The notes below the pieces were generated by a model that saw only the letters and a list, made by a program, of their open reading frames with translations, was not told where the DNA came from and searched no databases. 38,602 nt of DNA. It comes from Pseudomonas sp. Leaf48. GTDB lineage: Bacteria > Pseudomonadota > Gammaproteobacteria > Pseudomonadales > Pseudomonadaceae. This document shows positions 8,931 through 18,526 of this stretch, piece after piece. Numbering within the stretch: position 1 is the first letter of the stretch; the number at the start of each line of letters is the position of its first letter. A program made the translations under genes and the position numbers. The DNA lies in NCBI RefSeq assembly GCF_001421885.1, contig NZ_LMLH01000010.1, forward strand, positions 109,483-148,084, read 5' to 3'.

Positions 8931-9827
8931 ATGATGTCAATGCTACCTTCGCTGGGTTTTGCCGGGATCGGTCTGATGGGGCTGCCGATGTGCCGGCGGC
9001 TGCTCGCGGCGGGTTACCCGTTGACGGTGTGGAACCGAAATCCGGCCAAGTGCAAGCCACTGGTGCAAGCCGGTGCGCGCCAGGTCGCTACCCCGGCCGA
9101 GTTGTGCCAGCACGCGGATGTGGTGATGTTGTGCCTGGCGGACACCGCGGTGGTGCGTGAAGTGGTTTTTGGTTCAGCGGGTGTTGCCCAGGGGGCGCAA
9201 AGCGGCCAGCTGTTGGTGGATTTTTCCAGCCTGGAGCCAAACGCCACGCGGGAAATGGCGGCCGAGCTTGCCGGCAGGACCGCCATGGGTTGGCTGGACG
9301 CGCCGGTGTCCGGAGGCGTGGTGGGTGCCGAAGCAGGCAACCTGGCGATCATGGTCGGTGGCGAAGCCCGGGACCTGGAGCGGGTTCGACCGGTGCTGCT
9401 TGAGCTGGGTCAGCGCGTGACACACATGGGCGGTGTCGGGGCAGGGCAAGTCACCAAGGCCTGCAACCAGATGATCGTTGCCTGTAACGCATTGGTGATT
9501 GCCGAAGTGGTTGCACTGGCGGAACGCTCCGGTGTTGATGCCAGCCTGATCGCCGAAGCGCTGGCCGGTGGTTTTGCCGATTCCAAACCGCTGCAGATCC
9601 TCGCCCCGCAAATGGCCGACAATCGTTTCGAGCCAGTCAAATGGCACGTACGAACCCTGCTCAAGGATCTGGACACTGCGGTGAAGTTTTCCCGCGAGCA
9701 AGGCAGTGCGACGCCGATAACGGGCTTGGCTGCGCAGTTGATGCGCCTGCATGGGAGCCAGGGATTCCTTGAACAAGACCCTTCTACATTAGTGCTGATG
9801 TACCGTGAGCCAGGCGCAAGCGTGTAA
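8931..9827 (+). CDS. NAD(P)-dependent beta-hydroxyacid dehydrogenase (3-hydroxyisobutyrate dehydrogenase family)
   Basis: This 298-residue cytoplasmic oxidoreductase has an N-terminal Rossmann fold with GFAGIGLMGLPM (residues 9-20). 'WNRNPAK' after the second strand hints at NADP(H). The substrate-binding DAPVSGG lies at 123-129, and the catalytic lysine K176 sits in GAGQVTKACNQ. The family includes 3-hydroxyisobutyrate dehydrogenase, tartronate semialdehyde reductase and succinic-semialdehyde reductases; the exact substrate cannot be read here. An AAAGGAGG ribosome site precedes two consecutive ATG codons; the second (8934) has the better spacing and may be the real start. Its last 44 bases overlap the opposite-strand EAL remnant. 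Confidence 0.9.
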   Translation: MMSMLPSLGFAGIGLMGLPMCRRLLAAGYPLTVWNRNPAKCKPLVQAGARQVATPAELCQHADVVMLCLADTAVVREVVFGSAGVAQGAQSGQLLVDFSSLEPNATREMAAELAGRTAMGWLDAPVSGGVVGAEAGNLAIMVGGEARDLERVRPVLLELGQRVTHMGGVGAGQVTKACNQMIVACNALVIAEVVALAERSGVDASLIAEALAGGFADSKPLQILAPQMADNRFEPVKWHVRTLLKDLDTAVKFSREQGSATPITGLAAQLMRLHGSQGFLEQDPSTLVLMYREPGASV

Positions 9828-10987
9828 GGCTGCCGGGGGACTTGCGCTGGTTGATTTCGTCCAGCACCGGACGCAGTTCGGCGAGTGGCACCGGGCGGCT
9901 GAGCAGGTAGCCCTGAACGAAGTCGCAGCCATGGTCCTCCAGGAACTGGTATTGCTCGAAAGTTTCGACGCCTTCGGTGACCACCTCCAGGTGAAGGGTG
10001 TGCGCCATGACGATAATCGCCTGGACGATCTCCATATCCTGGATGGACTTGGGAATGTCCTGCAGGAAAGAACGATCGATTTTCAGGGTGTTGAGCGGCA
10101 GGCGCTTGAGGTAGGCCAGGGACGAGTAACCGGTACCGAAGTCATCGATCGACAGCGACACGCCGAGGGCGCGAATCTGGCCCAGTAACACCAGTGTCTC
10201 GGTGATATTGCCCATCAATGCATTTTCGGTCACTTCCAGTTCCAGCCGATCGGGCGCCACACCCGTTGCCCGCAGTGCGTGTTCGATTTCAGTTGCCAGT
10301 TCTTCACGTGCCAGGTTCAGGGCCGAGCAGTTCACTGTGATGCGCAGTTCTTCACAGCCTTGGCGCGATAGATCGGCCAGGTCTTCGCAAGCCTTGCGCA
10401 GTACCCAGTTGTCGAGTTCGGCGATCAGGCCGTTGGCCTCGGCGATGGCGATGAAGCGGTGCGGCACGAGGAACCGTGAACCGGGTGTTGCCAGCGAACA
10501 TGCCCACGTAGTGCATGGTCGCGATGCCCAGGCCTGCCCCTGTCGAGGATTCCACGCATTGGCGGTTTGTCGGATCGGGGAGGCTGAAGGTGTTCATCGC
10601 CAGCCATGAAGCGCACAGGGCTGTGATCAGGGAAAGCAGCGTCACTGGCAGGTGGTAGTGAATATCGATAGCTGACTGCAAAGCCAGTATACCGATCAAA
10701 TGCATGGCCCAGATTCTGCCTGCCATGCACACGGTGCCGACCCAGCGCCAGCGTCGTTTGGAGACCGGATGTTCGGCATGGGCAACCCGCTCGGCCATGC
10801 CTGGCGTGGCAAAGCAGCCGACGCAGGCGACCAGATACGCCAGCAGCACGAGGAATCGATCATGTGTGAAATTGAGTATGACCTGCCCACTCTCTGGTAA
10901 AGAAGTAGTGAAATGCAGACCAAGCCACTCCATAGCATGCCCCGTTGTGGTCATCTGGCCGGGGCAATGAGCGCCGGCGAATTTCAT
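9784..10987 (-). pseudogene. Decayed MHYT-...-EAL signalling protein (internal deletion and frame change)
   Basis: Two frames together hold the two ends of a membrane-anchored cyclic-di-GMP protein. The 5' part encodes hydrophobic MHYT-domain segments with MHLIGILAL and MHYVGMFAG. The 3' part (9784 to about 10467) encodes most of an EAL phosphodiesterase domain: ELEVTENALM, SIDDFGTGYSSL, KIDRSF, VVTEGVET. The join near 10467-10500 runs from the second MHYT motif in one frame straight into '(V)PHRFIAIAEANGLI' in another. The rest of MHYT, any PAS and GGDEF domains, and the EALLRW start of the EAL domain are missing. With the catalytic EAL glutamate lost and the frame broken, it should be inactive. 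The 5' limit is uncertain; candidate starts are at 10987, 10954 and 10933. Its end overlaps the dehydrogenase gene. Confidence 0.8.
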
Positions 10988-11297
10988 GCAGTATAGAGGG
11001 CATGCATGGAGCGCAAATCGATAGTGGCATATTGGTGTCAAGCATTTGGTTATTGCAGTTATAGCGATTAGTGCTATTGATCCGGCGCTTCTCTTTTCAG
11101 GCATCTGTTTGCAACGCTGCAAGACAGAACACCGCACATTTGGGCCCTTGCGGGGCCCCGGGAGCCAGCAATCACGTGGTCTTCGCCATGGGCTGGTATC
11201 AGCCTTACGAATAATTACAGACAGCTGTGACCGGCCTGTCTAGATTGCAGGTTCCGGGGACAGTGAGGCCCCAATAACAATAAAACGAGACGGACCC

Positions 11298-12647
11298 ATG
11301 CAGAACTCGACCCAAGCGGCGAATGCCTGGCGCATTCTGTTCCTGTTGTTCCTGGCCAACCTGTTCAACTTTTTCGACCGTACCATCCCGGCCATCATCA
11401 TCGAACCGATCCGCATGGAATGGCACCTCAGTGACTTCCAGATCGGCATCATCGGCACCGCTTTCACCCTCGTCTACGCGATTGCCGGTCTGCCACTGGG
11501 GCGTATGGCCGATACTGGCTCGCGCAGCAAGCTGATGGGCTGGGGCCTTGCGGTGTGGAGCGGGCTGACGGCGGTCAACGGTATGGTCGGCAGTTTCTGG
11601 AGCTTCCTGGTCGTGCGCATGGGTATCGGCATCGGTGAAGCCAGTTATGCACCGGCTGCCAACTCGCTGATCGGCGATCTGTTTCCGGCTCATCGTCGGG
11701 CGCGAGCCATGGGCATTTTCATGCTCGGACTGCCGTTGGGCCTGCTGCTGGCGTTCTTCACCATCGGCGCGATGGTCAAGGCATTCGACAGCTGGCGTGC
11801 GCCTTTCTTCATCGCAGCGGTGCCGGGGCTGATCCTCGCAATCTTCATGTTCTTCATCAAAGAGCCAAAACGCGGCGCCGCCGAGAGCGTGCAGGTTTCG
11901 CAAGAACGCGTGGACCGGCCGATCCGCCGGGTACTGGCGGTGCCTACGTTCCTTTGGCTGGTAATGGCCGGCCTCTGCTTCAATTTCGCCACCTATGCCT
12001 GCAACTCGTTTCTGGTGCCGATGCTCCAGCGCTACTTCTTGATGCCGTTGCAGGAAGCTGCGGTGGCAACGGGTGTAATCGTTGGTGTCACCGGTTTGTT
12101 CGGACTGACCATCGGCGGCTGGGTCGCTGACAAGATTCACCAGCGGGTAGCCAACGGGCGGCTGCTGTTTGCGGCGTTCAGTTTGATTATCTCGACCGTA
12201 TGCACAGCGTGGGCGCTGCACTCAGGTCGCATAGAAATCGGCGTGTTCGTGGCGGTGTTCAGTCTGGGCTGGCTGTTTGCCTATAACTTCTATACCTGCG
12301 TTTACACGGCAATTCAGGATGTGGTCGAGCCGCGCTTGCGGGCCACCGCCATGGCTTTGTTCTTTGCCGGGCTATACCTGTTGGGCGGTGGGTTGGGGCC
12401 AGTGGTGGTCGGTGCCTTGTCCGATCACTTTGCCCACACGGCGATGCTGGCGGCGGGTGCCGAACAGATGACCGAGGCGTTCAAGGCCGTAGGCCTGCAT
12501 GACGCGATGTACCTGATTCCTGTGGCGCTGTTTTTCACCATGGTGTTTCTGGTGTTGGCGTCTCGGTGTTTTGTACGCGATGCCAAGCGGATGAAAGAGG
12601 GGCTGGGGGCGGTGGTTGAGCCCGGGGTTGCTGCGGCGACGGCATAA
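11298..12647 (+). CDS. MFS transporter, spinster-like family
   Basis: This 449-residue inner-membrane protein has about 12 hydrophobic segments. Conserved features are 'NLFNFFDRTIPAIIIEPI' in the first helix, the loop-2 motif 'GLPLGRMADTGSRSKLMGWG', and 'GIGIGEASYAPAANSLIGD' in helix 4, the arrangement typical of spinster-type MFS carriers. Residues after about 430 are a short cytoplasmic tail. The substrate is unknown; bacterial relatives carry varied organic solutes. It stands alone, between a decayed signalling gene and a convergent rapA; a REP-rich gap follows. Confidence 0.88.
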   Translation: MQNSTQAANAWRILFLLFLANLFNFFDRTIPAIIIEPIRMEWHLSDFQIGIIGTAFTLVYAIAGLPLGRMADTGSRSKLMGWGLAVWSGLTAVNGMVGSFWSFLVVRMGIGIGEASYAPAANSLIGDLFPAHRRARAMGIFMLGLPLGLLLAFFTIGAMVKAFDSWRAPFFIAAVPGLILAIFMFFIKEPKRGAAESVQVSQERVDRPIRRVLAVPTFLWLVMAGLCFNFATYACNSFLVPMLQRYFLMPLQEAAVATGVIVGVTGLFGLTIGGWVADKIHQRVANGRLLFAAFSLIISTVCTAWALHSGRIEIGVFVAVFSLGWLFAYNFYTCVYTAIQDVVEPRLRATAMALFFAGLYLLGGGLGPVVVGALSDHFAHTAMLAAGAEQMTEAFKAVGLHDAMYLIPVALFFTMVFLVLASRCFVRDAKRMKEGLGAVVEPGVAAATA

Positions 12648-12833
12648 GATCAAAAGATCGCAGCCTGCGGCAACCACAGGGAACACTCGATCTCCTGTAG
12701 GAGCGAGCCTGCTCGCGATGGTCGTTAACGATAACGCGGCCTTTCTGAATGCCCGCGTTGTCTGGGCGCTCATCGCGAGCAAGCTCGCTCCTGCAGTGGG
12801 GATCTGGTCAGAAGCTGCGATCGTTTGATCTGA
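12646..12833. repeat. REPIN nested inside a second REP-type inverted repeat
   Basis: The inner pair (CCTGTAGGAGCGAGCCTGCT near 12694 and its complement ending near 12797) is a long-spacer REPIN carrying GTCGTTAACGATAA. The outer pair is 'GATCAAAAGATCGCAGCCTG' near 12648 and 'AAGCTGCGATCGTTTGATC' near 12812. This fills the gap between the convergent MFS and rapA genes. Confidence 0.85.
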
Positions 12834-12858
12834 AAAAAAAGCCCGCATCACTGCGGGC
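12833..12858 (-). terminator. Intrinsic terminator of rapA
   Basis: GCCCGCA and TGCGGGC form a tight hairpin; on the minus strand it is followed by eight T residues. It lies about 30 bases past the rapA stop codon. Confidence 0.85.
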
Positions 12859-12886
12859 TTCTTGTTACTGCGATGCAGATGGGGAC

Positions 12887-15733
12887 TTAACCCGCCACCA
12901 ACACCCGAATCGCTTCCAGTCGCAGCGCAGCCTTGTCGAGCATCGCCAGGCCTTGCTCGCGCTGTTTGCGCAGGGCAACCAGTTCGCTGTCACGCACGGT
13001 CGGGTTGACTGCTTGCAACGCGGTCAGGCGCGCCAGTTCTTCGTCGGTATCGGCGGCCAGGCGACGCTGCGCTTCAGCCACGCGCTCGGCGTGACGAGGC
13101 AGGATTTTCGCTTCACCGGCGTTGATACGCGGTGTCAGCTGATCGCGCTGGGCCTGGATGAACTTGTTGGCGCTGGCACGCGGCACGCTCTCCAGCTGAT
13201 CGTTCAGGGTTTCGAACGCGACGCGCGCCGCCAAATCGTTGCCGTTGGTGTCGAGCAGGCAGCGCAGGGCGGCCGGCGGCAGGTAACGGCCCAGTTGCAG
13301 CGAGCGCGGGGCAACCACTTCGCTGACATACAGCAGTTCCAGCAACACGGTGCCAGGCTTGAGCGCCTTGTTCTTGATCAATGCCACGGCGGTGTTGCCC
13401 ATGGAACCGGACAGAACCAGATCCATGCCACCCTGGACCATCGGGTGTTCCCAGGTGATGAACTGCATGTCTTCGCGAGACAGCGCCTGGTTGCGGTCGT
13501 AAGTGATGGTCACGCCTTCGTCGTCACCCAGCGGGAAGCTGGCGTCGAGCATTTTTTCGCTCGGCTTGAGGATCAGGGCGTTTTCCGAATGGTCTTCGCT
13601 GTCGATGCCGAATGCGTCGAACAGGGTTTCCATGTAGATCGGCAGAGTGAACTGGTCGTCCTGCTCAAGAATGTCCTCCACCAGGGCATCGCCTTCGCCC
13701 GCGCCGCCGGAATTGAGTTCCAGCAGACGGTCACGACCGGTGTGCAGATCGGCTTCCAGGCGCTCACGTTCGCTGCGAGCCTCGTCGATCAGCGCTTGCC
13801 ACTCGCCATCGTCGGCTTCTTCGAGCAGCGGCAACAGGCGTGGGCCGAACTGATGCTGCAGGGCGTTGCCGGTCGGGCAGGTATTGAGGAACGCGTTCAG
13901 CGCTTCGTGGTACCACTGGAACAGGCGCTCTTGCGGGCTGGTTTCCAGGTATGGCACGTGCAGTTCGATCACATGTTTCTGGCCGATCCGGTCCAGACGA
14001 CCGATACGTTGTTCCAGCAGGTCCGGGTGAGACGGCAGGTCGAACAGCACCAGGTGATGGGAGAACTGGAAGTTGCGACCTTCACTGCCGATTTCCGAGC
14101 AGATCAGTACTTGTGCGCCAAATTCTTCGTCGGCGAAGTAAGCAGCGGCGCGGTCACGCTCGAGGATGTTCATGCCCTCGTGGAACACCGTGGCCGGGAT
14201 GCCGGAGCGCACGCGCAGGGCATCTTCCAGGTCCATGGCGGTTTCCGCATGGGCGCAGATTACCAGCACCTTGGTGCGCTTGAGCATCTTCAACTGGTCG
14301 ATCAGCCACTCGACGCGCGGGTCGAATTTCCACCAGCGTTCTTCTTCGTTGGCGTCCGGCTGGGCCTGAAAGCTGACTTCCGGATACAGTTCGGCGTGAT
14401 CGCCCAGTGGCAGCTCAAGGTATTCGTCGGGGCACGGCAGCGGGTACGGGTGTAGCTTGCGCTCCGGGAAACCCTGCACGGCAGCACGGGTGTTACGGAA
14501 CAGCACGCGGCCGGTGCCATGACGATCCAGTAATTCGCGGACCAGACGGGCGCTGGCTTCGATATCGCCATCGTTGACCGCGGCCAGCAGGGCTTCGCCT
14601 TCGTTGCCGAGGAAGCCGTGAATGGTCTGGTGCGCTTCAGGCGACAGGCGCCCCTTGTCCAGCAATTCCTGAACGGCTTCGGCCACCGGACGATAGTTTT
14701 CGCTCTCGGCACGGAAGGCGTGCAGGTCATGGAAACGGTTCGGGTCGAGCAGGCGCAGACGGGCGAAGTGGCTGTCCTGACCCAGTTGTTCCGGTGTCGC
14801 GGTCAGCAGCAGCACGCCCGGGATCGTTTCAGCGAGCTGCTCGACCAGTGTGTATTCCGGGCTGGCCTTGTCTTCGTGCCACACCAGGTGGTGCGCTTCG
14901 TCGACCACCATCAAATCCCAGCCGGCCGCGAACAGGGCGTCCTGGGCTTTCTCGTCATCGACCAGCCACTCGAGTGCAACCAGGGCAAGCTGGGTGTCTT
15001 CGAACGGGTTGGTGGCATCGCTTTCGATGAAGCGTTCTTCGTCGAACAGCGCGACCTGCAGGTTGAAGCGGCGACGCATCTCCACCAGCCATTGGTGCTG
15101 CAGGTTTTCCGGAACCAGGATCAGCACACGGCCGGCACGGCCCGAGAGCAGTTGGCGATGGATCACCAGGCCGGCCTCGATGGTTTTACCCAGGCCTACT
15201 TCGTCGGCCAGCAGAACACGTGGCGCGATTCGGTCGGCCACTTCACGGGCAATGTGCAGCTGGTGCGCGATCGGTTGCGCACGCACGCCACCCAGGCCCC
15301 AAAGGGCAGACTGCAACTGCCGGCTGGTATGTTCCAGGGTGTTGTAGCGCAGGGAGAACCAGGCGAGCGGGTCGATCTGTCCTGCGAACAAACGGTCGCT
15401 GGCCAGACGGAACTGAATGAAGTTCGACAGCTGGGTTTCCGGCAGGGTGACCACTTCGTTCTGCGCGTTGAGGCCGTGGTAGACCAGCAGGCCGTCGACG
15501 TCGTCGACTTCCTGTACGGTCAGTTTCCAGCCCTCGAAGTGAGTGATGGAGTCACCCGGCGAAAATCGCACGCGGGTCAGGGGCGCATTCCGTAGCGCGT
15601 ACTGGCGAGTCTCGCCAGTGGCCGGGTAGAGCACGGTCAACAAGCGGCCGTCCTGTGCCAGAACGGTGCCCAATCCCAGCTCGGCTTCGCTGTCACTGAT
15701 CCAGCGTTGCCCCGGTTGATACTGCTGCGCCAT
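12887..15733 (-). CDS. rapA: RNA polymerase-associated protein RapA (HepA), Swi2/Snf2-type ATPase
   Basis: This 948-residue protein binds core RNA polymerase and uses ATP hydrolysis to recycle stalled polymerase. Residues 1-110 match the two tandem N-terminal SH3-like (Tudor) folds, starting [20 protein letters not shown]. The helicase core has Walker A DEVGLGKT at 177-184 and DEAH at 278-281; the second lobe holds '[18 protein letters not shown]' and the arginine-finger motif '[11 protein letters not shown]'. A long C-terminal region ends with a predicted coiled stretch. Length is close to the E. coli protein (968). It appears to be a single-gene unit with its own terminator, and the ATG has a GGGAG ribosome site. 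Confidence 0.96.
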   Translation of the reverse strand: MAQQYQPGQRWISDSEAELGLGTVLAQDGRLLTVLYPATGETRQYALRNAPLTRVRFSPGDSITHFEGWKLTVQEVDDVDGLLVYHGLNAQNEVVTLPETQLSNFIQFRLASDRLFAGQIDPLAWFSLRYNTLEHTSRQLQSALWGLGGVRAQPIAHQLHIAREVADRIAPRVLLADEVGLGKTIEAGLVIHRQLLSGRAGRVLILVPENLQHQWLVEMRRRFNLQVALFDEERFIESDATNPFEDTQLALVALEWLVDDEKAQDALFAAGWDLMVVDEAHHLVWHEDKASPEYTLVEQLAETIPGVLLLTATPEQLGQDSHFARLRLLDPNRFHDLHAFRAESENYRPVAEAVQELLDKGRLSPEAHQTIHGFLGNEGEALLAAVNDGDIEASARLVRELLDRHGTGRVLFRNTRAAVQGFPERKLHPYPLPCPDEYLELPLGDHAELYPEVSFQAQPDANEEERWWKFDPRVEWLIDQLKMLKRTKVLVICAHAETAMDLEDALRVRSGIPATVFHEGMNILERDRAAAYFADEEFGAQVLICSEIGSEGRNFQFSHHLVLFDLPSHPDLLEQRIGRLDRIGQKHVIELHVPYLETSPQERLFQWYHEALNAFLNTCPTGNALQHQFGPRLLPLLEEADDGEWQALIDEARSERERLEADLHTGRDRLLELNSGGAGEGDALVEDILEQDDQFTLPIYMETLFDAFGIDSEDHSENALILKPSEKMLDASFPLGDDEGVTITYDRNQALSREDMQFITWEHPMVQGGMDLVLSGSMGNTAVALIKNKALKPGTVLLELLYVSEVVAPRSLQLGRYLPPAALRCLLDTNGNDLAARVAFETLNDQLESVPRASANKFIQAQRDQLTPRINAGEAKILPRHAERVAEAQRRLAADTDEELARLTALQAVNPTVRDSELVALRKQREQGLAMLDKAALRLEAIRVLVAG

Positions 15734-15804
15734 GCTGCCTGACTCCCACCTTGAAAAAGCGGGCTATCTTAACGGAATCGCGGCTGCAGACCAAAGGAAT
15801 ACTC

Positions 15805-15880
15805 ATGTGGAAGCTGGCGCAGGCTACGATCTTCGGTTCTTCGATACCTGAAAAGATCGTAGCTTGCGCCAGCACCACAG
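15805..15880. repeat. REP-type inverted repeat
   Basis: AGCTGGCGCAGGCTACGATC at 15812 and 'GATCGTAGCTTGCGCCAGC' ending at 15873 form a near-perfect inverted repeat in the divergent gap between rapA and the next plus-strand gene. It belongs to the 'GATCGCAGCCTGCGGCAGC' REP class seen elsewhere in the window. Confidence 0.85.
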
Positions 15881-15964
15881 GTGCCAACCGCATCACAGTT
15901 TGCGACCGAAGGCTCAAGTCGACATCCCCGCAGCCGACAGCCTGCTGACAGGAGACTGATAACC

Positions 15965-16306
15965 ATGCTGCTACCGATGCTGCCCTTGAGTGCCGTGCCG
16001 ATCACCTCGCAACATGACCCGATCCGCCAGCGTCCGGACATTCCTCCGGTGGTACCGGCGCAGGAAAGCTCCAGTGACAGCACGATTAACCTGCAAAAGC
16101 GCGATCCAGAAGAGGCCGCGTTACTTCTGCGTGAGGAGCAGCGCCGCAAGCAAGAGCAGGAACGGCGCCGTCGTGAAGCCGACGAAGATCCCGAGGCGTA
16201 TCTGGCGATTCCCGGCGACGAGCTCAATGCTGACAACACCGTGCCCGTGGCCCCCCTGATGGAGGAGCAGCCACGTCAGGGGTTGTGGGTCGATATCGAG
16301 ATTTGA
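15965..16306 (+). CDS. Conserved hypothetical protein with charged helical middle
   Basis: This is a 113-residue protein of unknown function. The N-terminal 45 residues are proline- and serine-rich. Residues 47-75 form a strongly charged, arginine/glutamate-rich helix that could be a coiled coil. The C-terminus (LNADNTVPVAPLMEEQP, ending LWVDIEI) is acidic. The ATG at 15965 is chosen for its AGGAG site about ten bases upstream. It is divergent from rapA, an arrangement I recall as conserved in pseudomonads. Not recognised as an enzyme. Confidence 0.75.
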   Translation: MLLPMLPLSAVPITSQHDPIRQRPDIPPVVPAQESSSDSTINLQKRDPEEAALLLREEQRRKQEQERRRREADEDPEAYLAIPGDELNADNTVPVAPLMEEQPRQGLWVDIEI

Positions 16307-16406
16307 TCACACGGCTGGTCAGCGCTGCCGTCAGACCGCATTATTGGTCTATAGCTGCCGGACAACGTGCTGGCTGAATTTCATCTCTTGTGATGCACAG
16401 ATTGCC

Positions 16407-16568
16407 ATGAGCCAAGACGACAAGCTGATCGACCTCAATGCTGAACGCGCCAAACGTGTTCATGACCTCAACGAAAAGCGGCTCAATGAAGTACGCCAGG
16501 CGTTCGAACAGGCCATGCCGCTGGGCAAGGCGAAGAAAAAGCCGAAAAACAAACCGAAAAAACGCTGA
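16407..16568 (+). CDS. Small basic conserved hypothetical protein (53 aa)
   Basis: This short soluble protein has an acidic/charged helical half (SQDDKLIDLNAERAKRVHD...) and a very basic tail rich in lysine (KAKKKPKNKPKKR), suggesting contact with nucleic acid or membranes; this is inference only. The 5' spacing to the 113-residue gene is 100 bases, so the two may share a transcript. A hairpin follows within 10 bases of the stop. No family function is known to me. Confidence 0.72.
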   Translation: MSQDDKLIDLNAERAKRVHDLNEKRLNEVRQAFEQAMPLGKAKKKPKNKPKKR

Positions 16569-16575
16569 AATCCCC

Positions 16576-16605
16576 CCCGCATTTATTGATGCGGGTCAAA
16601 CTTTT
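16576..16605 (+). terminator. Probable intrinsic terminator
   Basis: CCCGCAT and ATGCGGG pair around a six-base loop, followed by the modest T tract TCAAACTTTT. It lies just past the 53-codon gene and upstream of the ccoM promoter, so it would insulate the two units. Confidence 0.6.
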
Positions 16606-16634
16606 CCCTTCCTCCTTCCCTGTTATGGCCGACA

Positions 16635-16648
16635 TTGATCCCGGTCAA
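16635..16648 (+). promoter_or_regulatory. ANR/FNR-type box TTGATCCCGGTCAA upstream of ccoM
   Basis: The site matches the consensus TTGAT-N4-ATCAA at 9 of 10 fixed positions. Its centre (16641.5) would be at -41.5 for a start near 16683, with a weak -10 (TAACTT, 16671). That is the standard place for activation by the low-oxygen regulator ANR. Confidence 0.75.
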
Positions 16649-16713
16649 TATTTTCTCCTGCCTGATTGTTTAACTTAGCTCCATCGCAACAAGGCAGATG
16701 CAGGAGACGAGTC

Positions 16714-16824
16714 ATGTTTTTCGACAACGTTGTGTTCGCCGGAGTGCTGACGGTCAGCCTCATGTTTGTATTTTTTGCAGGATTCGGATTGTTTATCTGG
16801 AAAGATTCGCAAAAGCGGAAATAA
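16714..16824 (+). CDS. ccoM: CcoM-like cbb3 oxidase microprotein (36 aa)
   Basis: This 36-residue single-span membrane protein has an N-terminal FFDNVVFAG, a hydrophobic helix (about 8-29), and the C-terminal IWKDSQKRK. From memory this closely resembles CcoM, the small extra subunit of cbb3 cytochrome oxidase described in Pseudomonas stutzeri. It would help assemble or stabilise the oxidase in the inner membrane. Support for it being a real gene: a CAGGAGA ribosome site at good spacing, an ANR-type box upstream, and a strong terminator downstream. It is far from any ccoNOPQ operon, at least within this window. Confidence 0.85.
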   Translation: MFFDNVVFAGVLTVSLMFVFFAGFGLFIWKDSQKRK

Positions 16825-16866
16825 CCGCCAGCCTTTCTGGATGTAATGGGCACGCAAGGCATTTTG

Positions 16867-16890
16867 GGCAACTTCGGTTGCCTTTTTTTT
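16867..16890 (+). terminator. Intrinsic terminator of ccoM
   Basis: GGCAAC and GTTGCC close a TTCG tetraloop, directly followed by eight T residues: a textbook terminator 42 bases after the ccoM stop codon. Confidence 0.9.
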
Positions 16891-16916
16891 TGCCTGTTAT
16901 TTGCAGTCGACGATTC

Positions 16917-16989
16917 TTTGCAGGAGCCGGCTTGTCGGCGATGACAATCTTGCAAGCGCTAACGTCCGCAAGCCGGCTACTGCAACAGG
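16917..16989. repeat. REP-type inverted repeat
   Basis: 'TTTGCAGGAGCCGGCTTG' and 'CAAGCCGGCTACTGCAA' are inverted, separated by about 37 bases. It lies between the convergent ccoM and phosphate transporter genes. Confidence 0.8.
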
Positions 16990-17000
16990 AAAATGACAAT

Positions 17001-17036
17001 AAAAAAGGCGCGGTCCTTGCGGAGCGCGCCTTTTTC
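17001..17036 (-). terminator. Intrinsic terminator of the PiT transporter gene
   Basis: GGCGCG(GTCC)...(GGAG)CGCGCC forms a stem with a short loop; A residues precede and T residues follow, so it can act on both strands. It lies 15 bases past the minus-strand stop codon. Confidence 0.85.
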
Positions 17037-17050
17037 ATTGCAGCGATGAA

Positions 17051-18526
17051 TCAGCTGCCCAATGCCTTCGACGCCAGCCAGAACAATCCGGCGGACAAGG
17101 CCACGGTAGCTGGCAGGGTCAATACCCAGGCCAGCAGGATCGTCTTGACGGTACCGCCTTGCAGGCCGCTCTTGTTGGCGACCATGGTGCCGGCCACGCC
17201 CGAGGACAGCACGTGGGTAGTCGATACTGGCAGGCTGAAGATGTTGGCCATGCCGATCAGGGTGGCGGTGGTGATCTGTGCCGACATGCCCTGGGAGTAA
17301 GTCATTCCTTGCTTGCCGATTTTCTCGCCGATGGTCAGCACGACTCGCTTCCAGCCCACCATGGTGCCCAGGCCCAGGGCCAGGGCAACCGCCAGAATCA
17401 CCCAGAACGGGGCGTATTCGGTGGTGGTAGTCAGGTCTTTGCGCAGCTTGTCCAGGTCAGCCTTTTCCCGGGCCGAAAGTTCAGGCAGCTTGCTGACTTT
17501 TTTCGCCGTGTCGTCCAGGCAGAGCAGGTAGCGACGCACCTCGATGCGGCTCTCGGCTGGCATCGAGTGGTAGTCGGCTACACCCTTGAGGGTGCCGAGC
17601 AAAGCGGTGATGGTCGGCTCAGTCTGCTTCGGGTTGCAGCGGAACTTCTCCGGCAGATCGCCTTCCACACTTTTGCCCAAGGCGAGGAATTCACCCAGGG
17701 TTGCCTCATTACGCTTATAGAACTGGCTCAGGTGCAGAGTGGCGTCGCGAGTCCGCTCGATCTGATAAGTAGTGCTGTTCAGGTCGAGTACGAACTGTGC
17801 CGGTACGATACCGATCAACACCAGCATGATCAGGCCGATACCTTTCTGGCCATCGTTGGAACCGTGCACAAAGCTCACGGCCATTGCCGAAATCACCAGG
17901 ACCAGGCGGTTCCAGAATGGCGGATGCTTTTTGTCGTCGATCTTGCGGCGTTGTTCCGGTGTCTTGTGCATCTTCGACAGCGGTCGCCACCATTTCAACG
18001 CAATCAGCACCAGGGCCGCGATGAGGAAGCCGGCCATGGGCGAGAACACCAGCGAGGCGCCGATATCGATCGCTTTCTGCCAGTTCACACCATCGGCCAA
18101 CGGAATGTCGTTGATCAGGGCGTTGGCCAGGCCGACACCGAGGATCGAACCGATCAGAGTGTGCGAGCTGGAAGCCGGGATACCGAAGTACCAGGTGCCC
18201 AGGTTCCAGGCGATGGCGGCGGCGAGCAACGAGAACACCATGGCCAGCCCGTGTCCGGTATTCACATTGATCAGCAGCTCTACCGGCAACAGGTGGACGA
18301 TGGCATACGCCACGCCGACCCCGCCCAGCAGCACGCCGAGGAAGTTGAACACACCGGAAAAGAACACCGCCAGATGAGGCGGCATGGCTTTGGTGTAGAT
18401 AACAGTTGCCACCGCGTTTGCGGTGTCATGAAAGCCGTTGATGAACTCGAAGGCGAGGACAAAGGCCAGGGCGAGCAAGAGGCTCACAAGCACCCAAGCA
18501 TCCAGTCCGCTGAATAAATCGATCAT
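17051..18526 (-). CDS. pitA: Low-affinity inorganic phosphate transporter, PiT family
   Basis: This 491-residue inner-membrane carrier takes up metal-phosphate complexes with protons. The family signatures are the inverted-repeat motifs GFHDTANAVATVIYT (about residue 31) and VHGSNDGQKGIG (about 219), together with PASSSHTLIGS and PVSTTHVLSSGVAG. A cytoplasmic or periplasmic loop of about 130 residues (250-375) splits the two transmembrane halves, as in E. coli PitA (499 aa). I saw no Pho box upstream, which fits a constitutive system. A strong terminator at 18687-18726 separates it from the minus-strand gene before it. Confidence 0.93.
   Translation of the reverse strand: MIDLFSGLDAWVLVSLLLALAFVLAFEFINGFHDTANAVATVIYTKAMPPHLAVFFSGVFNFLGVLLGGVGVAYAIVHLLPVELLINVNTGHGLAMVFSLLAAAIAWNLGTWYFGIPASSSHTLIGSILGVGLANALINDIPLADGVNWQKAIDIGASLVFSPMAGFLIAALVLIALKWWRPLSKMHKTPEQRRKIDDKKHPPFWNRLVLVISAMAVSFVHGSNDGQKGIGLIMLVLIGIVPAQFVLDLNSTTYQIERTRDATLHLSQFYKRNEATLGEFLALGKSVEGDLPEKFRCNPKQTEPTITALLGTLKGVADYHSMPAESRIEVRRYLLCLDDTAKKVSKLPELSAREKADLDKLRKDLTTTTEYAPFWVILAVALALGLGTMVGWKRVVLTIGEKIGKQGMTYSQGMSAQITTATLIGMANIFSLPVSTTHVLSSGVAGTMVANKSGLQGGTVKTILLAWVLTLPATVALSAGLFWLASKALGS

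Noticed and set aside
10352..10460. C-terminal tail of the MHYT frame beyond the joint (RHRRGQRPDRRTRQ...)
   Set aside because: This is EAL coding sequence read in the wrong frame, not a new domain.
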